NCBI GenBank assembly: GCA_965279085.1
Contig: OZ257149.1
Coordinates: 1,922,001 to 1,986,000, forward strand
Direction: 5' to 3'
DNA from: UBA7672 sp965279085
GTDB taxonomy: Bacteria; Pseudomonadota; Alphaproteobacteria; Caulobacterales; Hyphomonadaceae
DNA length: 64,000 bases
The number at the start of each line of letters is the position of its first letter. The first letter of the stretch is position 1. The notes beneath the pieces were generated by a model that did no database searches, was not told the origin of the DNA, and saw only the letters and a list, made by a program, of their open reading frames with translations. Positions 8,083-14,363 of this stretch are shown piece after piece. A program made the translations under genes and the position numbers.

Positions 8083-8973
8083 ATGGCCGCCACCGAAAGC
8101 AGCAACGCAACCGGCGCAGACCGCCGTTTCGTGAAGCGCGCAATGTCGGCCCCGCTGCTCGACCGTGATCATGAACTCGACCTCGCCCGCCGCTGGCGTG
8201 ACGATGCCGACGAAGACGCACTCCACGAACTCTGCACAGCCTACATGCGCCTCGTGGTCGCCATCGCCGCCCGCTTCCGCACCTACGGCCTGCCGATGTC
8301 GGACCTCGTGCAGGAAGGCAATGTCGGCCTGATGCTCGCCGCTGCCCGCTTCGAGCCGGAAAGAGAACTCCGCTTCTCCACCTACGCCACCTGGTGGATC
8401 CGCTCGTGCGTGCAGGACTACATCCTCCGCAACTGGTCGATCGTCCGCACCGGCACGACCGCCGCTCAAAAATCCCTCTTCTTCAACCTCCGCCGTCTCC
8501 GCGCCCTGCTGCGCGACCCGACCGATGGCGGCCTCTCGCCCGAAAGCCGCGCCTACGTCGCCACTGCGCTCCGCGTTGACGAGGACGAAGTCGACAAGAT
8601 GGCCTCGCGCCTGTCCGCCGCCGACCGCTCGCTCAACGCCCCCATCGGCGAAGCCGGTGATAGCGAGTGGCAGGACCTGCTCCCCGACATGGGGATGCTG
8701 CCTGAAGAAGAGACCATGATCGACCGCGACCGCGAGACCCGCAAACTCTGGCTCGCCGAAGCGCTCTCCGACCTCACCGAGCGGGAGATGATCATCATCC
8801 GTGAACGCCGCCTCGTCGAAGAAGGCGTCACCCTCGAAACCCTCGGCCGCAAACTCGGCGTGTCCAAAGAACGCGTCCGCCAGATCGAACACCAGGCCCT
8901 GCGCAAACTGAAATCCGCGCTGTGCCGCATCGTCGGCGACCCGGAAGAAGCCGGGCTCATCCCGTCGACCTGA
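8083..8973 (+). CDS. rpoH: RNA polymerase sigma-32 factor RpoH
   Basis: Heat-shock-type sigma factor of 296 residues. Region 2 has the L-V-Q-E-G-N-V-G-L block, then F-S-T-Y-A-T-W-W-I-R; the RpoH box appears as Q-K-S-L-F-F-N-L-R-R; region 4.2 ends with S-K-E-R-V-R-Q-I-E. The open frame extends upstream to 7906, but the ATG at 8083 has GGAG 7 bases before it and gives the usual N-terminus. The leader contains ATGGGG (7969-7974) able to pair with CCCCAT (7985-7990). Alphaproteobacteria often hold more than one RpoH; which paralog this is cannot be decided here. Confidence 0.93.
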   Translation: MAATESSNATGADRRFVKRAMSAPLLDRDHELDLARRWRDDADEDALHELCTAYMRLVVAIAARFRTYGLPMSDLVQEGNVGLMLAAARFEPERELRFSTYATWWIRSCVQDYILRNWSIVRTGTTAAQKSLFFNLRRLRALLRDPTDGGLSPESRAYVATALRVDEDEVDKMASRLSAADRSLNAPIGEAGDSEWQDLLPDMGMLPEEETMIDRDRETRKLWLAEALSDLTEREMIIIRERRLVEEGVTLETLGRKLGVSKERVRQIEHQALRKLKSALCRIVGDPEEAGLIPST

Positions 8974-8999
8974 TCGATCGATTTCCATGTGACCACTGA

Positions 9000-9036
9000 A
9001 GCCCCCGGACGCCCGCGCGTCCGGGGCTTTTCTTTT
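9000..9036 (+). terminator. Intrinsic terminator after rpoH
   Basis: Arms at 9000-9012 and 9017-9028 (right arm GCGTCCGGGGCT) pair with one bulged C around a CCGC loop, followed by TTTCTTTT. Positioned 27 bases after the rpoH stop. Confidence 0.8.
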
Positions 9037-9067
9037 CTCGCTGCTCCAGCGCGATGATGCGCGGCGA

Positions 9068-9646
9068 CTACATCGCGGCCTGGACCGGACCGGTGCGCAA
9101 CTGTCCCTGAAAATGGTATTTTCCGAGCGGCACACCGCGCGTGCGCAGGATGTTGTAGGCCGTCACCGCGTGGAAATAGAAATTTGGTAGCGAGTAGGTT
9201 AGCAGGAATGTCTCCGGGGTGAGGGCCAGCGTCCGGGGTCCCCACTTCGACGTCGTGGCGTTGTCCACGTCGATCGGCTGATAGATTTCAATCTCCAGAT
9301 TCCTGCCGAACCAGCTGTTGACCTCGGCTGACGACAACGCCTCTAGCGCCGTCACGGCCTCACGGATCATGGCCCGCAAGTCAGCGAAACGCGTCGCGCT
9401 GACCAGTGGCGGCGGCGCGAACACGCCGGTCTTCGCAGTCTCAAGCCCCCATACGGCGTGGTTCTTCAAGGACTCGATCTGAAACCAGAACGGCGCCATG
9501 TCGTCGACGAGCCTAGCCCCAGCGAAATCGTCCGGATTGGCGCCCGTTTCAACGCAGTGCCGCGCCGCACGGTCGAGACAGTCTCCGATGGATCTCGTGG
9601 TCTGCAGGAAAGTCGGAACAAAGACGTCGTAGAACGATGCCGCCAT
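9068..9646 (-). CDS. DUF1993 family protein
   Basis: Cytoplasmic protein of 192 residues in the DUF1993 family, a helical-bundle fold distantly like DinB. Recognisable parts are the opening M-A-A-S-F-Y-D-V-F-V-P-T-F, the repeated use of R-L-V-D-D-M-A-P-F near 50, and the C-terminal L-P-N-F-Y-F-H-A-V-T-A-Y-N-I-L-R block with G-V-x-L-G-K. The frame is open to 9901, but the ATG at 9646 follows GAGGAGAGGA and matches the family start. Function unknown; family proteins are often stand-alone. Confidence 0.85.
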   Translation of the reverse strand: MAASFYDVFVPTFLQTTRSIGDCLDRAARHCVETGANPDDFAGARLVDDMAPFWFQIESLKNHAVWGLETAKTGVFAPPPLVSATRFADLRAMIREAVTALEALSSAEVNSWFGRNLEIEIYQPIDVDNATTSKWGPRTLALTPETFLLTYSLPNFYFHAVTAYNILRTRGVPLGKYHFQGQLRTGPVQAAM

Positions 9647-9800
9647 GAACGTCCTCTCCTCGGGTCGCACACCGGTAGCGACGCATGAGCCTAGCGCCGC
9701 CGCAGGAAGCCGCGCAATCTTGTTGCGATGATCATCGAGTTGTGAGATATGCGCGGCCATGAAACGCTTCTTGCGATATCGCCGACAGGCCACCGCCCTC

Positions 9801-9890
9801 CGCTCATGCCTATGAGCGTGTGAGAGCGGCTGCTCTCCGCGCATGCGGAGGGCACGCGATTGCGCAGACGGAAGCGAAGGTTCTCCTTCG
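9801..9890. other. Hairpin-rich non-coding stretch
   Basis: Three perfect short hairpins follow one another: CGCTCAT/ATGAGCG at 9801-9818, CTCCGC/GCGGAG at 9835-9850 and CGAAGG/CCTTCG at 9875-9890, with loops of four bases each. No convincing gene covers 9647-10060; the minus-strand frames there have no family signal. The stretch could be the leader or a processed segment of the tRNA array transcript, or a separate RNA. Confidence 0.35.
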
Positions 9891-9965
9891 ATCCCTGACA
9901 AAACAGATCGACGAACGCCATCGGCGCTTCGAACGATTCCGCTTGCGCCATCGCGCCTGACTCAC

Positions 9966-10054
9966 GGGCGCTGACCTCCTCGGCGGTTTGTAAAACCGTT
10001 GCCGCACAACAGAGGAGAAGCCGGCGAGAGGGGCAGTACCTCCAGCGCCCACCA
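9966..10054 (+). other. tRNA-like element (possible degenerate tRNA)
   Basis: GGGCGCT at 9966-9972 pairs perfectly with AGCGCCC at 10044-10050, which is followed directly by A and an encoded CCA (10052-10054), exactly as in an acceptor stem. The span of 89 bases fits a tRNA with a long variable arm. Inside, GCGGT-TTGTAAA-ACCGT could form a 5-bp anticodon arm with U33 and anticodon GTA (Tyr). However, the D arm is too short and no canonical T loop (TTCRA) is present. It lies six bases before the next tRNA. Either a decayed tRNA or a chance look-alike. Confidence 0.35.
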
Positions 10055-10060
10055 GACGAT

Positions 10061-10137
10061 GTGGAGATGATGCAATTGGCAGACATGCCGCCCCGAGATG
10101 GCGGTTTCTGCGGGTTCGAGTCCCGCTCTCCACACCA
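10061..10137 (+). tRNA. Atypical tRNA-Leu(GAG), short variable loop
   Basis: Cloverleaf of 77 bases with encoded CCA. Acceptor GTGGAGA/TCTCCAC; D arm of leucine type (ATG stem, AATTGG in the loop); anticodon stem CCGCC/GGCGG around CCGAGAT, giving anticodon GAG; T arm GCGGG-TTCGAGT-CCCGC; discriminator A73, as in Leu tRNAs. Two things are odd: the variable region is only TTTCT instead of the long arm of bacterial Leu tRNAs, and position 33 is C rather than U. Real or a degenerate gene, it is transcribed as part of an array. Confidence 0.7.
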
Positions 10138-10139
10138 AT

Positions 10140-10216
10140 GCTCCGGTAGCCCAATGGGTAGAGGCGCTGCACTCAGACTGCAGAGGTTGAAGGTTCGAAT
10201 CCTTCCCGGAGCACCA
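10140..10216 (+). tRNA. Atypical tRNA with Leu anticodon CAG
   Basis: 77 bases with encoded CCA, two bases after the previous tRNA. Acceptor GCTCCGG/CCGGAGC, D arm with GCC/GGC stem, anticodon stem CTGCA/TGCAG around CTCAGAC (U33, anticodon CAG), T arm GAAGG-TTCGAAT-CCTTC, discriminator A73. The anticodon reads the Leu codon CTG, yet the variable loop is only AGGTT, so it lacks the long arm expected for bacterial Leu tRNA. The cloverleaf is otherwise fully intact. Confidence 0.8.
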
Positions 10217-10232
10217 TCGTCAACAGCTGTTG

Positions 10233-10307
10233 TGACGCATAGCTTAATCGGTAGAGCATCGGGCTTTGATCCCGAGTGTCCACGTTCGAACCGTGGTGCG
10301 TCAGCCA
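10233..10307 (+). tRNA. tRNA-Gln(TTG)
   Basis: 75 bases with encoded CCA. Acceptor TGACGCA/TGCGTCA gives U1-A72, with discriminator G73; both agree with glutamine identity. Anticodon stem TCGGG/CCCGA around CTTTGAT gives anticodon TTG. T arm CCACG-TTCGAAC-CGTGG; four-base variable loop. Sits 16 bases after the preceding tRNA. Its last seven bases overlap the stop end of the opposite-strand thermonuclease gene. Confidence 0.85.
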
Positions 10308-11092
10308 GCCTGCACTTTCACATTCTCCACCTGCGCCCAGTGCGTGACGCGGATCTTCGGCGTGTCGCCGCGCGCATCGATCCGCCCACGCACGCGGATA
10401 CGGGCGCCGGTTGCGAGTTCGACGTCGGCAGGCCCCAGCCGCTCGCCCATGTCGAACCTGATGCCACCCGCCGACAGATGCGCCTCACCATCGCCCGCCA
10501 TCTCGCCCAGCGCCGCCACCTCTCCCTCCACAATCGCGAAGTTCGGCGCGCCCACGAGATCATCCAGCCCCCGCACGCGCCAGTGCGCATCCGCCCACAG
10601 CCCGCGCTTTGCCTCGCGCGCCTCAGCCTCCAGCGCCAACAGTCTCCGCGCCCGCTTTGCATTGTCCGGATAGGTCCGCACCCGTGCGCCGCCCTGCCGC
10701 GCCATCAGGCCGTTGAGCCAGACGTCGCCGCCGACCTCGTCGCGCACGATCACATGCGCCAGCGCGCGTTCGTAGCTGTCGCGGCTCAGCCCGCCATACC
10801 AAAGCCGCGCCTCGCGCCCGACCGCCGCCGCCTCCAGCATCGCTCGCGCCTCGTCCCCGAAAGGCTCGCCCGCGCGGTCGCCATAGCCCGCCGCCGGCGC
10901 CTCCACCTCGGCCAGCCGCACACGCAGCCCAGTGTCGAGCGCCAGCACATCGCCATCCAGCACCCGCGCCACGCGCCCCTGCTCGCCGCCCGCCAGGTCG
11001 CCTTCCGCCGAACACGCCGCCGCCAGCCCGGCGAGCATAATGCCCCGCCGCGACCATCTCCTGCCTGTCTCGGAATCTCCCAGCCGCCCCAA
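10301..11092 (-). CDS. Thermonuclease-family lipoprotein, Tat-type signal
   Basis: Staphylococcal-nuclease-like (TNase/SNase) protein. The domain holds the usual order D-G-D-V-L-A-L, V-R-L-A-E-V-E-A-P near the first active-site strand, E-A-R-A-M-L-E, D-S-Y-E-R-A-L-A-H-V and G-L-M-A-R-Q-G-G-A-R-V. The first ATG-like start would lose the leader; a TTG at 11092 behind AGGGGG gives a signal with S-R-R-G-I-M and a lipobox L-A-A-A-C, so a Tat-exported lipoprotein is likely. A C-terminal extension of about 80 residues is not recognised. Its stop codon lies inside the end of tRNA-Gln on the other strand. Start is inferred. Confidence 0.8.
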   Translation of the reverse strand: MGRLGDSETGRRWSRRGIMLAGLAAACSAEGDLAGGEQGRVARVLDGDVLALDTGLRVRLAEVEAPAAGYGDRAGEPFGDEARAMLEAAAVGREARLWYGGLSRDSYERALAHVIVRDEVGGDVWLNGLMARQGGARVRTYPDNAKRARRLLALEAEAREAKRGLWADAHWRVRGLDDLVGAPNFAIVEGEVAALGEMAGDGEAHLSAGGIRFDMGERLGPADVELATGARIRVRGRIDARGDTPKIRVTHWAQVENVKVQAG

Positions 11093-11187
11093 ACCCAGCC
11101 CCCTCGCGGGCCCACCATAGGCGCCCGACTCACCCCCGCCAACCGCGCTGGCGGGCGGCCGCTTTTGAAGGCATAAGACCCCCCGCC

Positions 11188-11264
11188 GATCCCGTAGCTC
11201 AGCTGGATAGAGCACCGGTTTCCTAAACCGGGGGTCGCAGGTTCAAATCCTGCCGGGATCGCCA
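11188..11264 (+). tRNA. tRNA-Arg(CCT)
   Basis: 77 bases with encoded CCA. Acceptor GATCCCG/CGGGATC, D arm AGCTCAGCTGGATAGAGC, anticodon stem CCGGT/ACCGG around TTCCTAA (anticodon CCT), T arm GCAGG-TTCAAAT-CCTGC, discriminator G73. A regular tRNA that contrasts with the three unusual ones 0.9 kb upstream. Confidence 0.95.
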
Positions 11265-11425
11265 TTCTGCATGCATTTTCAGCGGTCGGGACGCCCTGTG
11301 CCCCTTCCGCACATGACCGGCAATTAAGCCAGCCCCGCGTCAGCAGGCGGCGCCTGCGGGCGTTGCGCGGAAATTGCAGCCCCCCTAGAACCATGTTTGG
11401 CCGCCAGGCAGCGGCAGGATCGTCG

Positions 11426-12484
11426 ATGGAATTTCTTTCGGGCATTTTCAAAGCGCTGGCAGACGCCTGGGCCGCCGTTGAAGGCGGGCTCGTGGGCACG
11501 CCCCAGCTTGCCGGCATCGGCCTGATCCTCGCGATCGGCGCCGTGTTCGCGGTTGTCGTCCTCGGCATCGCCGCTCTCGTGCGCCTGGTCTTCAGCGCCC
11601 GCCGCGCCGCCCTCGCCAGCGCCGTGCGCCGCGACAACGAAGTCGGCGCCCGTATCCTCATCGTTCGCGGCGGCGCCGGACGCCGCCAGGCCGTCTCCGC
11701 CTTCCTGCGCAAGGCGATCGACGGTCACCTCAAGGACTACATGTTCGGCGGCCCGTTCCGCGTCATCAACTATCCCGGCGGCCTCGAGGGCGACGATCGT
11801 GCGCACCAGCTGATGAAGCGCACCGACGCCGATCTCATCCTCTGGGCTGAAGATCCGCGCGGCGCCAAAGGCATCGCCCGCATCCTCGCGCGCCCGTCGA
11901 ACACGTTCGAGCAGCAGCGCCCGCCCGTCTCCTTCGCCATGCCGCGCGACAAGTCGGAATGGAACGAGGCGCTCAACCGCGCGATGGCCTACGCCGCCGC
12001 CAAACAGTTCCGCCCCGCCCTCGGCCGCCCGCAGGATTTCCGGCCCGAGCGCCTGCAGCCCGTAGTCGAAAGCCTGCTCTCCATCCTCGACAAGAAGCCG
12101 AAGGCCGATCAGGCCCTGCTCGCCGAGATGGTGGACGATGCTTCCGCCGGCGCACTGCAGCTCGCCTTTGCCGGCGACGACACCTGGATCGACCGCTCCG
12201 TCGATATCGCCCGCTCCACCCTGACCGAGATCAACCGCTCGGCAGCTCCCGACCGCTGGATCGCCGCCAACATCACGCTTGGCCGCGCGCTGCGCCTCAA
12301 GGCCGAGAAGCGCTTCGACCCGGTCATGCTGCGCGAAGGCATCGGCTATCTGACGGAAGCCCTCGAAGCCCTCCGCTCCGAGCCGCGTCTCAAGCTCGCC
12401 GAATCCGCCGCGCAGGCCATCGGCGAAGCCCAGAAGCTCCTCGGCACCCGCCGCAAATTCTCGATCTCCGGCGGCGGGCTGTAG
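11426..12484 (+). CDS. Hypothetical membrane-anchored protein
   Basis: Unrecognised protein of 352 residues. One strong membrane segment lies near residues 27-50 after a short hydrophobic N-terminus, and the rest is probably cytoplasmic. The part after the membrane has a beta-alpha pattern (A-R-I-L-I-V-R-G-G-A, Y-M-F-G-G-P-F-R-V-I-N-Y-P-G) and an alanine-rich helical C-terminal half that could form TPR-like repeats. The frame is open from 11363, but ATG 11426 after GCAGGA is preferred. It stands between tRNA-Arg and a dispersed repeat. The function is unknown. Confidence 0.75.
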   Translation: MEFLSGIFKALADAWAAVEGGLVGTPQLAGIGLILAIGAVFAVVVLGIAALVRLVFSARRAALASAVRRDNEVGARILIVRGGAGRRQAVSAFLRKAIDGHLKDYMFGGPFRVINYPGGLEGDDRAHQLMKRTDADLILWAEDPRGAKGIARILARPSNTFEQQRPPVSFAMPRDKSEWNEALNRAMAYAAAKQFRPALGRPQDFRPERLQPVVESLLSILDKKPKADQALLAEMVDDASAGALQLAFAGDDTWIDRSVDIARSTLTEINRSAAPDRWIAANITLGRALRLKAEKRFDPVMLREGIGYLTEALEALRSEPRLKLAESAAQAIGEAQKLLGTRRKFSISGGGL

Positions 12485-12540
12485 AGCTTACGGCCTCTCC
12501 GGCGAATGCCGATATCCGAACCGGGAGCGGACAACCTGTT

Positions 12541-12664
12541 GTCCGCGTTCCCCGCGAAGGCGGGGACCGAGGGCAGGCGGCAAGGCTTGTCCCGCCCTGA
12601 AGCTTCAAGCCCGAACAAGGTTCGAAACGATCACTGGATCCCCGCCTTCGCGGGGAACGCGGAC
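12541..12664. repeat. Dispersed inverted-repeat element, copy 1
   Basis: A perfect 26-bp inverted repeat (12541-12566 with 12639-12664; core CCCCGCGAAGGCGGGG) encloses about 70 bases that include GAAGCTTCAAGCC. Short GTCC/GGAC hairpins flank both ends. Copy 2 lies at about 53199-53340 with the same internal block, and one arm occurs at about 46590-46648. It resembles a REP/MITE-like intergenic family. Confidence 0.85.
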
Positions 12665-12699
12665 CTGAAGGTCCGCTTCCAGTCCCGATCCGGGTAAAT

Positions 12700-13152
12700 T
12701 CAACCAGCCGCCTGCAGCACCGGCTCATCCGCTTCGGCGGCAGCTTCCCGCTTCGCCACGCACTTCGTGCACCGGCACTTCTCGCCGATATAAGCGCCGA
12801 AATAGTCCTCGCCGTAGTCGTAGTTCAACTCGTCGCCCGGCTTGATCGACTTGATCGCGTGCACCCACACACGCCCGTCCTCCACTGTCGCCTCGCAGTT
12901 CGGTGCGCAGGAATGGTTGATGTAGCGCGCCAGGTTGGACTTCACCGCGCCATCGATCGTGGTGCCATTGTCGAGGTCGAACAGGTATTTCGACCGGCTC
13001 TTGTACTTCTCGACCTCGGTGATCGGCCGCCCCGTATACTCGATCACGCAGGCGCCCTTGGGGATTTTCGTGGTGGTGAACAGCCCGCGCCCGGCGGACG
13101 CCCGCTTCACCACCAGACCGAAATCGCCCGGCGTGTACTTGTCTGCCGCCAT
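12700..13152 (-). CDS. SET-domain protein methyltransferase
   Basis: Compact 150-residue SET-domain protein, predicted to transfer a methyl group from S-adenosylmethionine to lysine. The cofactor-binding opening is A-S-A-G-R-G-L-F; the catalytic core shows R-Y-I-N-H-S-C-A-P-N-C near 75-85 and Y-D-Y-G-E near 111-115. A short cysteine cluster C-R-C-T-K-C follows, like the zinc-binding post-SET segment of eukaryotic histone methyltransferases. There is no other domain. The substrate in a bacterium is unknown; ribosomal or DNA-binding proteins are possible. It is a single gene next to a repeat. Confidence 0.9.
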   Translation of the reverse strand: MAADKYTPGDFGLVVKRASAGRGLFTTTKIPKGACVIEYTGRPITEVEKYKSRSKYLFDLDNGTTIDGAVKSNLARYINHSCAPNCEATVEDGRVWVHAIKSIKPGDELNYDYGEDYFGAYIGEKCRCTKCVAKREAAAEADEPVLQAAG

Positions 13153-13309
13153 AACTCAACCGACCCCAAAAACACACAACGCACTGCGCGGGACGCGCTC
13201 TCTCGCAACACATGCCGCGATAGGCAAGATGTGTTGCACGACGATGAATGAAAAAGACGGAAGTGCGTTCCCGCATGACCGCCGAAACGCCGCTTCCGTC
13301 TCCTGATGC

Positions 13310-13567
13310 TCACCGGTTGTCCACCTGCGCGCGGACGGCTTCGAGCCCTTCGCGCGTCACACGATAAGGCCCGCCCTCCTCGCTGCGGATGAACCGCCGC
13401 TTGCGAAGCTTGCGGAAGACGCCGAGCGTGCAGTCCGCCAGCCTCCAGCCGTCGCGTGTGATGCAGTCCACGGCGATGATGTCGCCGCAGTCGTCCTTCT
13501 GTTGAATGATACGCCCGCCCTGCGCGAGCGCGTGCAGCGTTCGCTGCTCGTACTTCGAGATGTTCAC
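13310..13567 (-). CDS. YjhX-family (UPF0386) toxin-like protein
   Basis: The 85 residues match the YjhX family across the full length: M-N-I-S-K-Y-E-Q-R-T-L-H-A-L-A at the start, D-C-T-L-G-V-F-R-K-L in the middle and V-R-A-Q-V-D-N-R at the end. YjhX has been proposed as the toxin of a toxin-antitoxin pair in Escherichia coli. No recognisable antitoxin gene lies beside it: the SET-domain gene is downstream and a gene-free stretch is upstream. Function in this setting is unproven. Confidence 0.9.
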   Translation of the reverse strand: MNISKYEQRTLHALAQGGRIIQQKDDCGDIIAVDCITRDGWRLADCTLGVFRKLRKRRFIRSEEGGPYRVTREGLEAVRAQVDNR

Positions 13568-13790
13568 TGGAATTGTCGCCTGATCTGAACGGATGCGAAG
13601 CCGCGGCCCGATCGGGCGGCGGGTCGTTCAGCGCGAGCGGCGGCCTTCAGACCCTTTGCGGGGTCAGGCGCGGCTCACGAAGCGATGGCAATCTCGTGCG
13701 GCATCCTCATCCCCTGTCTGTTGGGGGTCGCGGCGATATGGCGAAGGTCGCAATTGAGGTCAAGTCTGCAAGGCGGGGTAGGCGTTGTCC
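13568..13790. other. Gene-free stretch
   Basis: No coding frame with family signal or good ribosome-binding site is visible. It contains a small hairpin of GACCC/GGGTC type near 13649-13664 and otherwise nothing I can name. Together with the adjoining inverted repeat and promoter region, it forms the roughly 420-base gap between the yjhX-like and blaI-like genes. Confidence 0.5.
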
Positions 13791-13878
13791 GGACCGCCGG
13801 GCGCCTGCCCGGCTCTTGCTCTCCACATGAAGACTCGCTCGAGTTGACGCAAAGAACCGGGCAGGCGCCCGGCGGTCC
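13791..13878. repeat. 22-bp inverted repeat, second dispersed family
   Basis: Left arm at 13791-13812 and right arm at 13857-13878 are exact reverse complements (core GCCGGGCGCCTGCCCGG) around 44 bases. One arm of the same sequence occurs at 54346-54367, so this is a dispersed family distinct from the one at 12541. It lies upstream of the blaI operator region. Confidence 0.85.
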
Positions 13879-13938
13879 TGAAGACCTACATCGCTCCTGT
13901 GCAGCGCACAAAATCTCGGAAACCGCAAAGTGTCGCCA

Positions 13939-13986
13939 TTGACTTGCCGGATTACAGGCGTAACTTTCAATCAGATTACAGGTGTA
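13939..13986 (+). promoter_or_regulatory. blaI-type promoter with two operators
   Basis: TTGACT at 13939-13944 and TAACTT at 13961-13966 form a plausible promoter with 16-base spacing. Two dyads overlap and follow it: TTAC-AGGC-GTAA at 13952-13963 and TACA-GG-TGTA at 13977-13986, both within a repeated GATTACAGG-like unit. The TACA/TGTA half-sites are those of BlaI/MecI-type operators, and the second ends just before the blaI start, so autorepression is likely. Confidence 0.65.
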
Positions 13987-13988
13987 CC

Positions 13989-14363
13989 ATGCCGCAGATC
14001 TCCGAAGCCGAAGCCCGCATCATGGAAGCGCTCTGGCGCAAGACGCCGCTCACGGCCGAGCAGATCTTCGCCGCCGTCGGCCCCGCCAATGGATGGGCCC
14101 CCGCCACGGTGAAGACGCTGGTCACCCGCCTGCTCAAGAAGAAAGCCATCTCCGGCGGCAAGGAAGGCGACAGCTATTGCTACCGCCCGCTGGTCGCCCG
14201 CGCCGATTATGTGCAGTCCGAAAGCCAGGGCCTGCTCGACCGGCTGTTCAAGGGCGAGGTCGCTCCACTCGTCGCCCACTTCGCCGAGAACCGGCAACTG
14301 TCCGCCAAGGATCTGCGCCAGCTCAAGGCCCTCATCACCAAGATCGAGGAGGACAAGAAATGA
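13989..14363 (+). CDS. BlaI/MecI-family repressor
   Basis: Winged-helix repressor of 124 residues in the BlaI/MecI/CopY family. The DNA-binding part reads I-S-E-A-E-A-R-I-M-E-A-L-W then T-V-K-T-L-V-T-R-L-L-K-K-K; the C-terminal helices (L-L-D-R-L-F-K-G, then L-R-Q-L-K-A-L-I) form the dimer interface and normally carry the site cleaved on induction. The ATG at 13989 directly follows the operators. The stop overlaps the next gene (ATGA), as expected for a repressor and its membrane sensor. The target may be the whole three-gene cluster rather than a beta-lactamase, since none is adjacent. Confidence 0.92.
   Translation: MPQISEAEARIMEALWRKTPLTAEQIFAAVGPANGWAPATVKTLVTRLLKKKAISGGKEGDSYCYRPLVARADYVQSESQGLLDRLFKGEVAPLVAHFAENRQLSAKDLRQLKALITKIEEDKK

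Noticed and set aside
10061..11176. 371-codon plus-strand frame through the tRNA array
   Set aside because: It reads through three tRNA genes and antisense to the thermonuclease.
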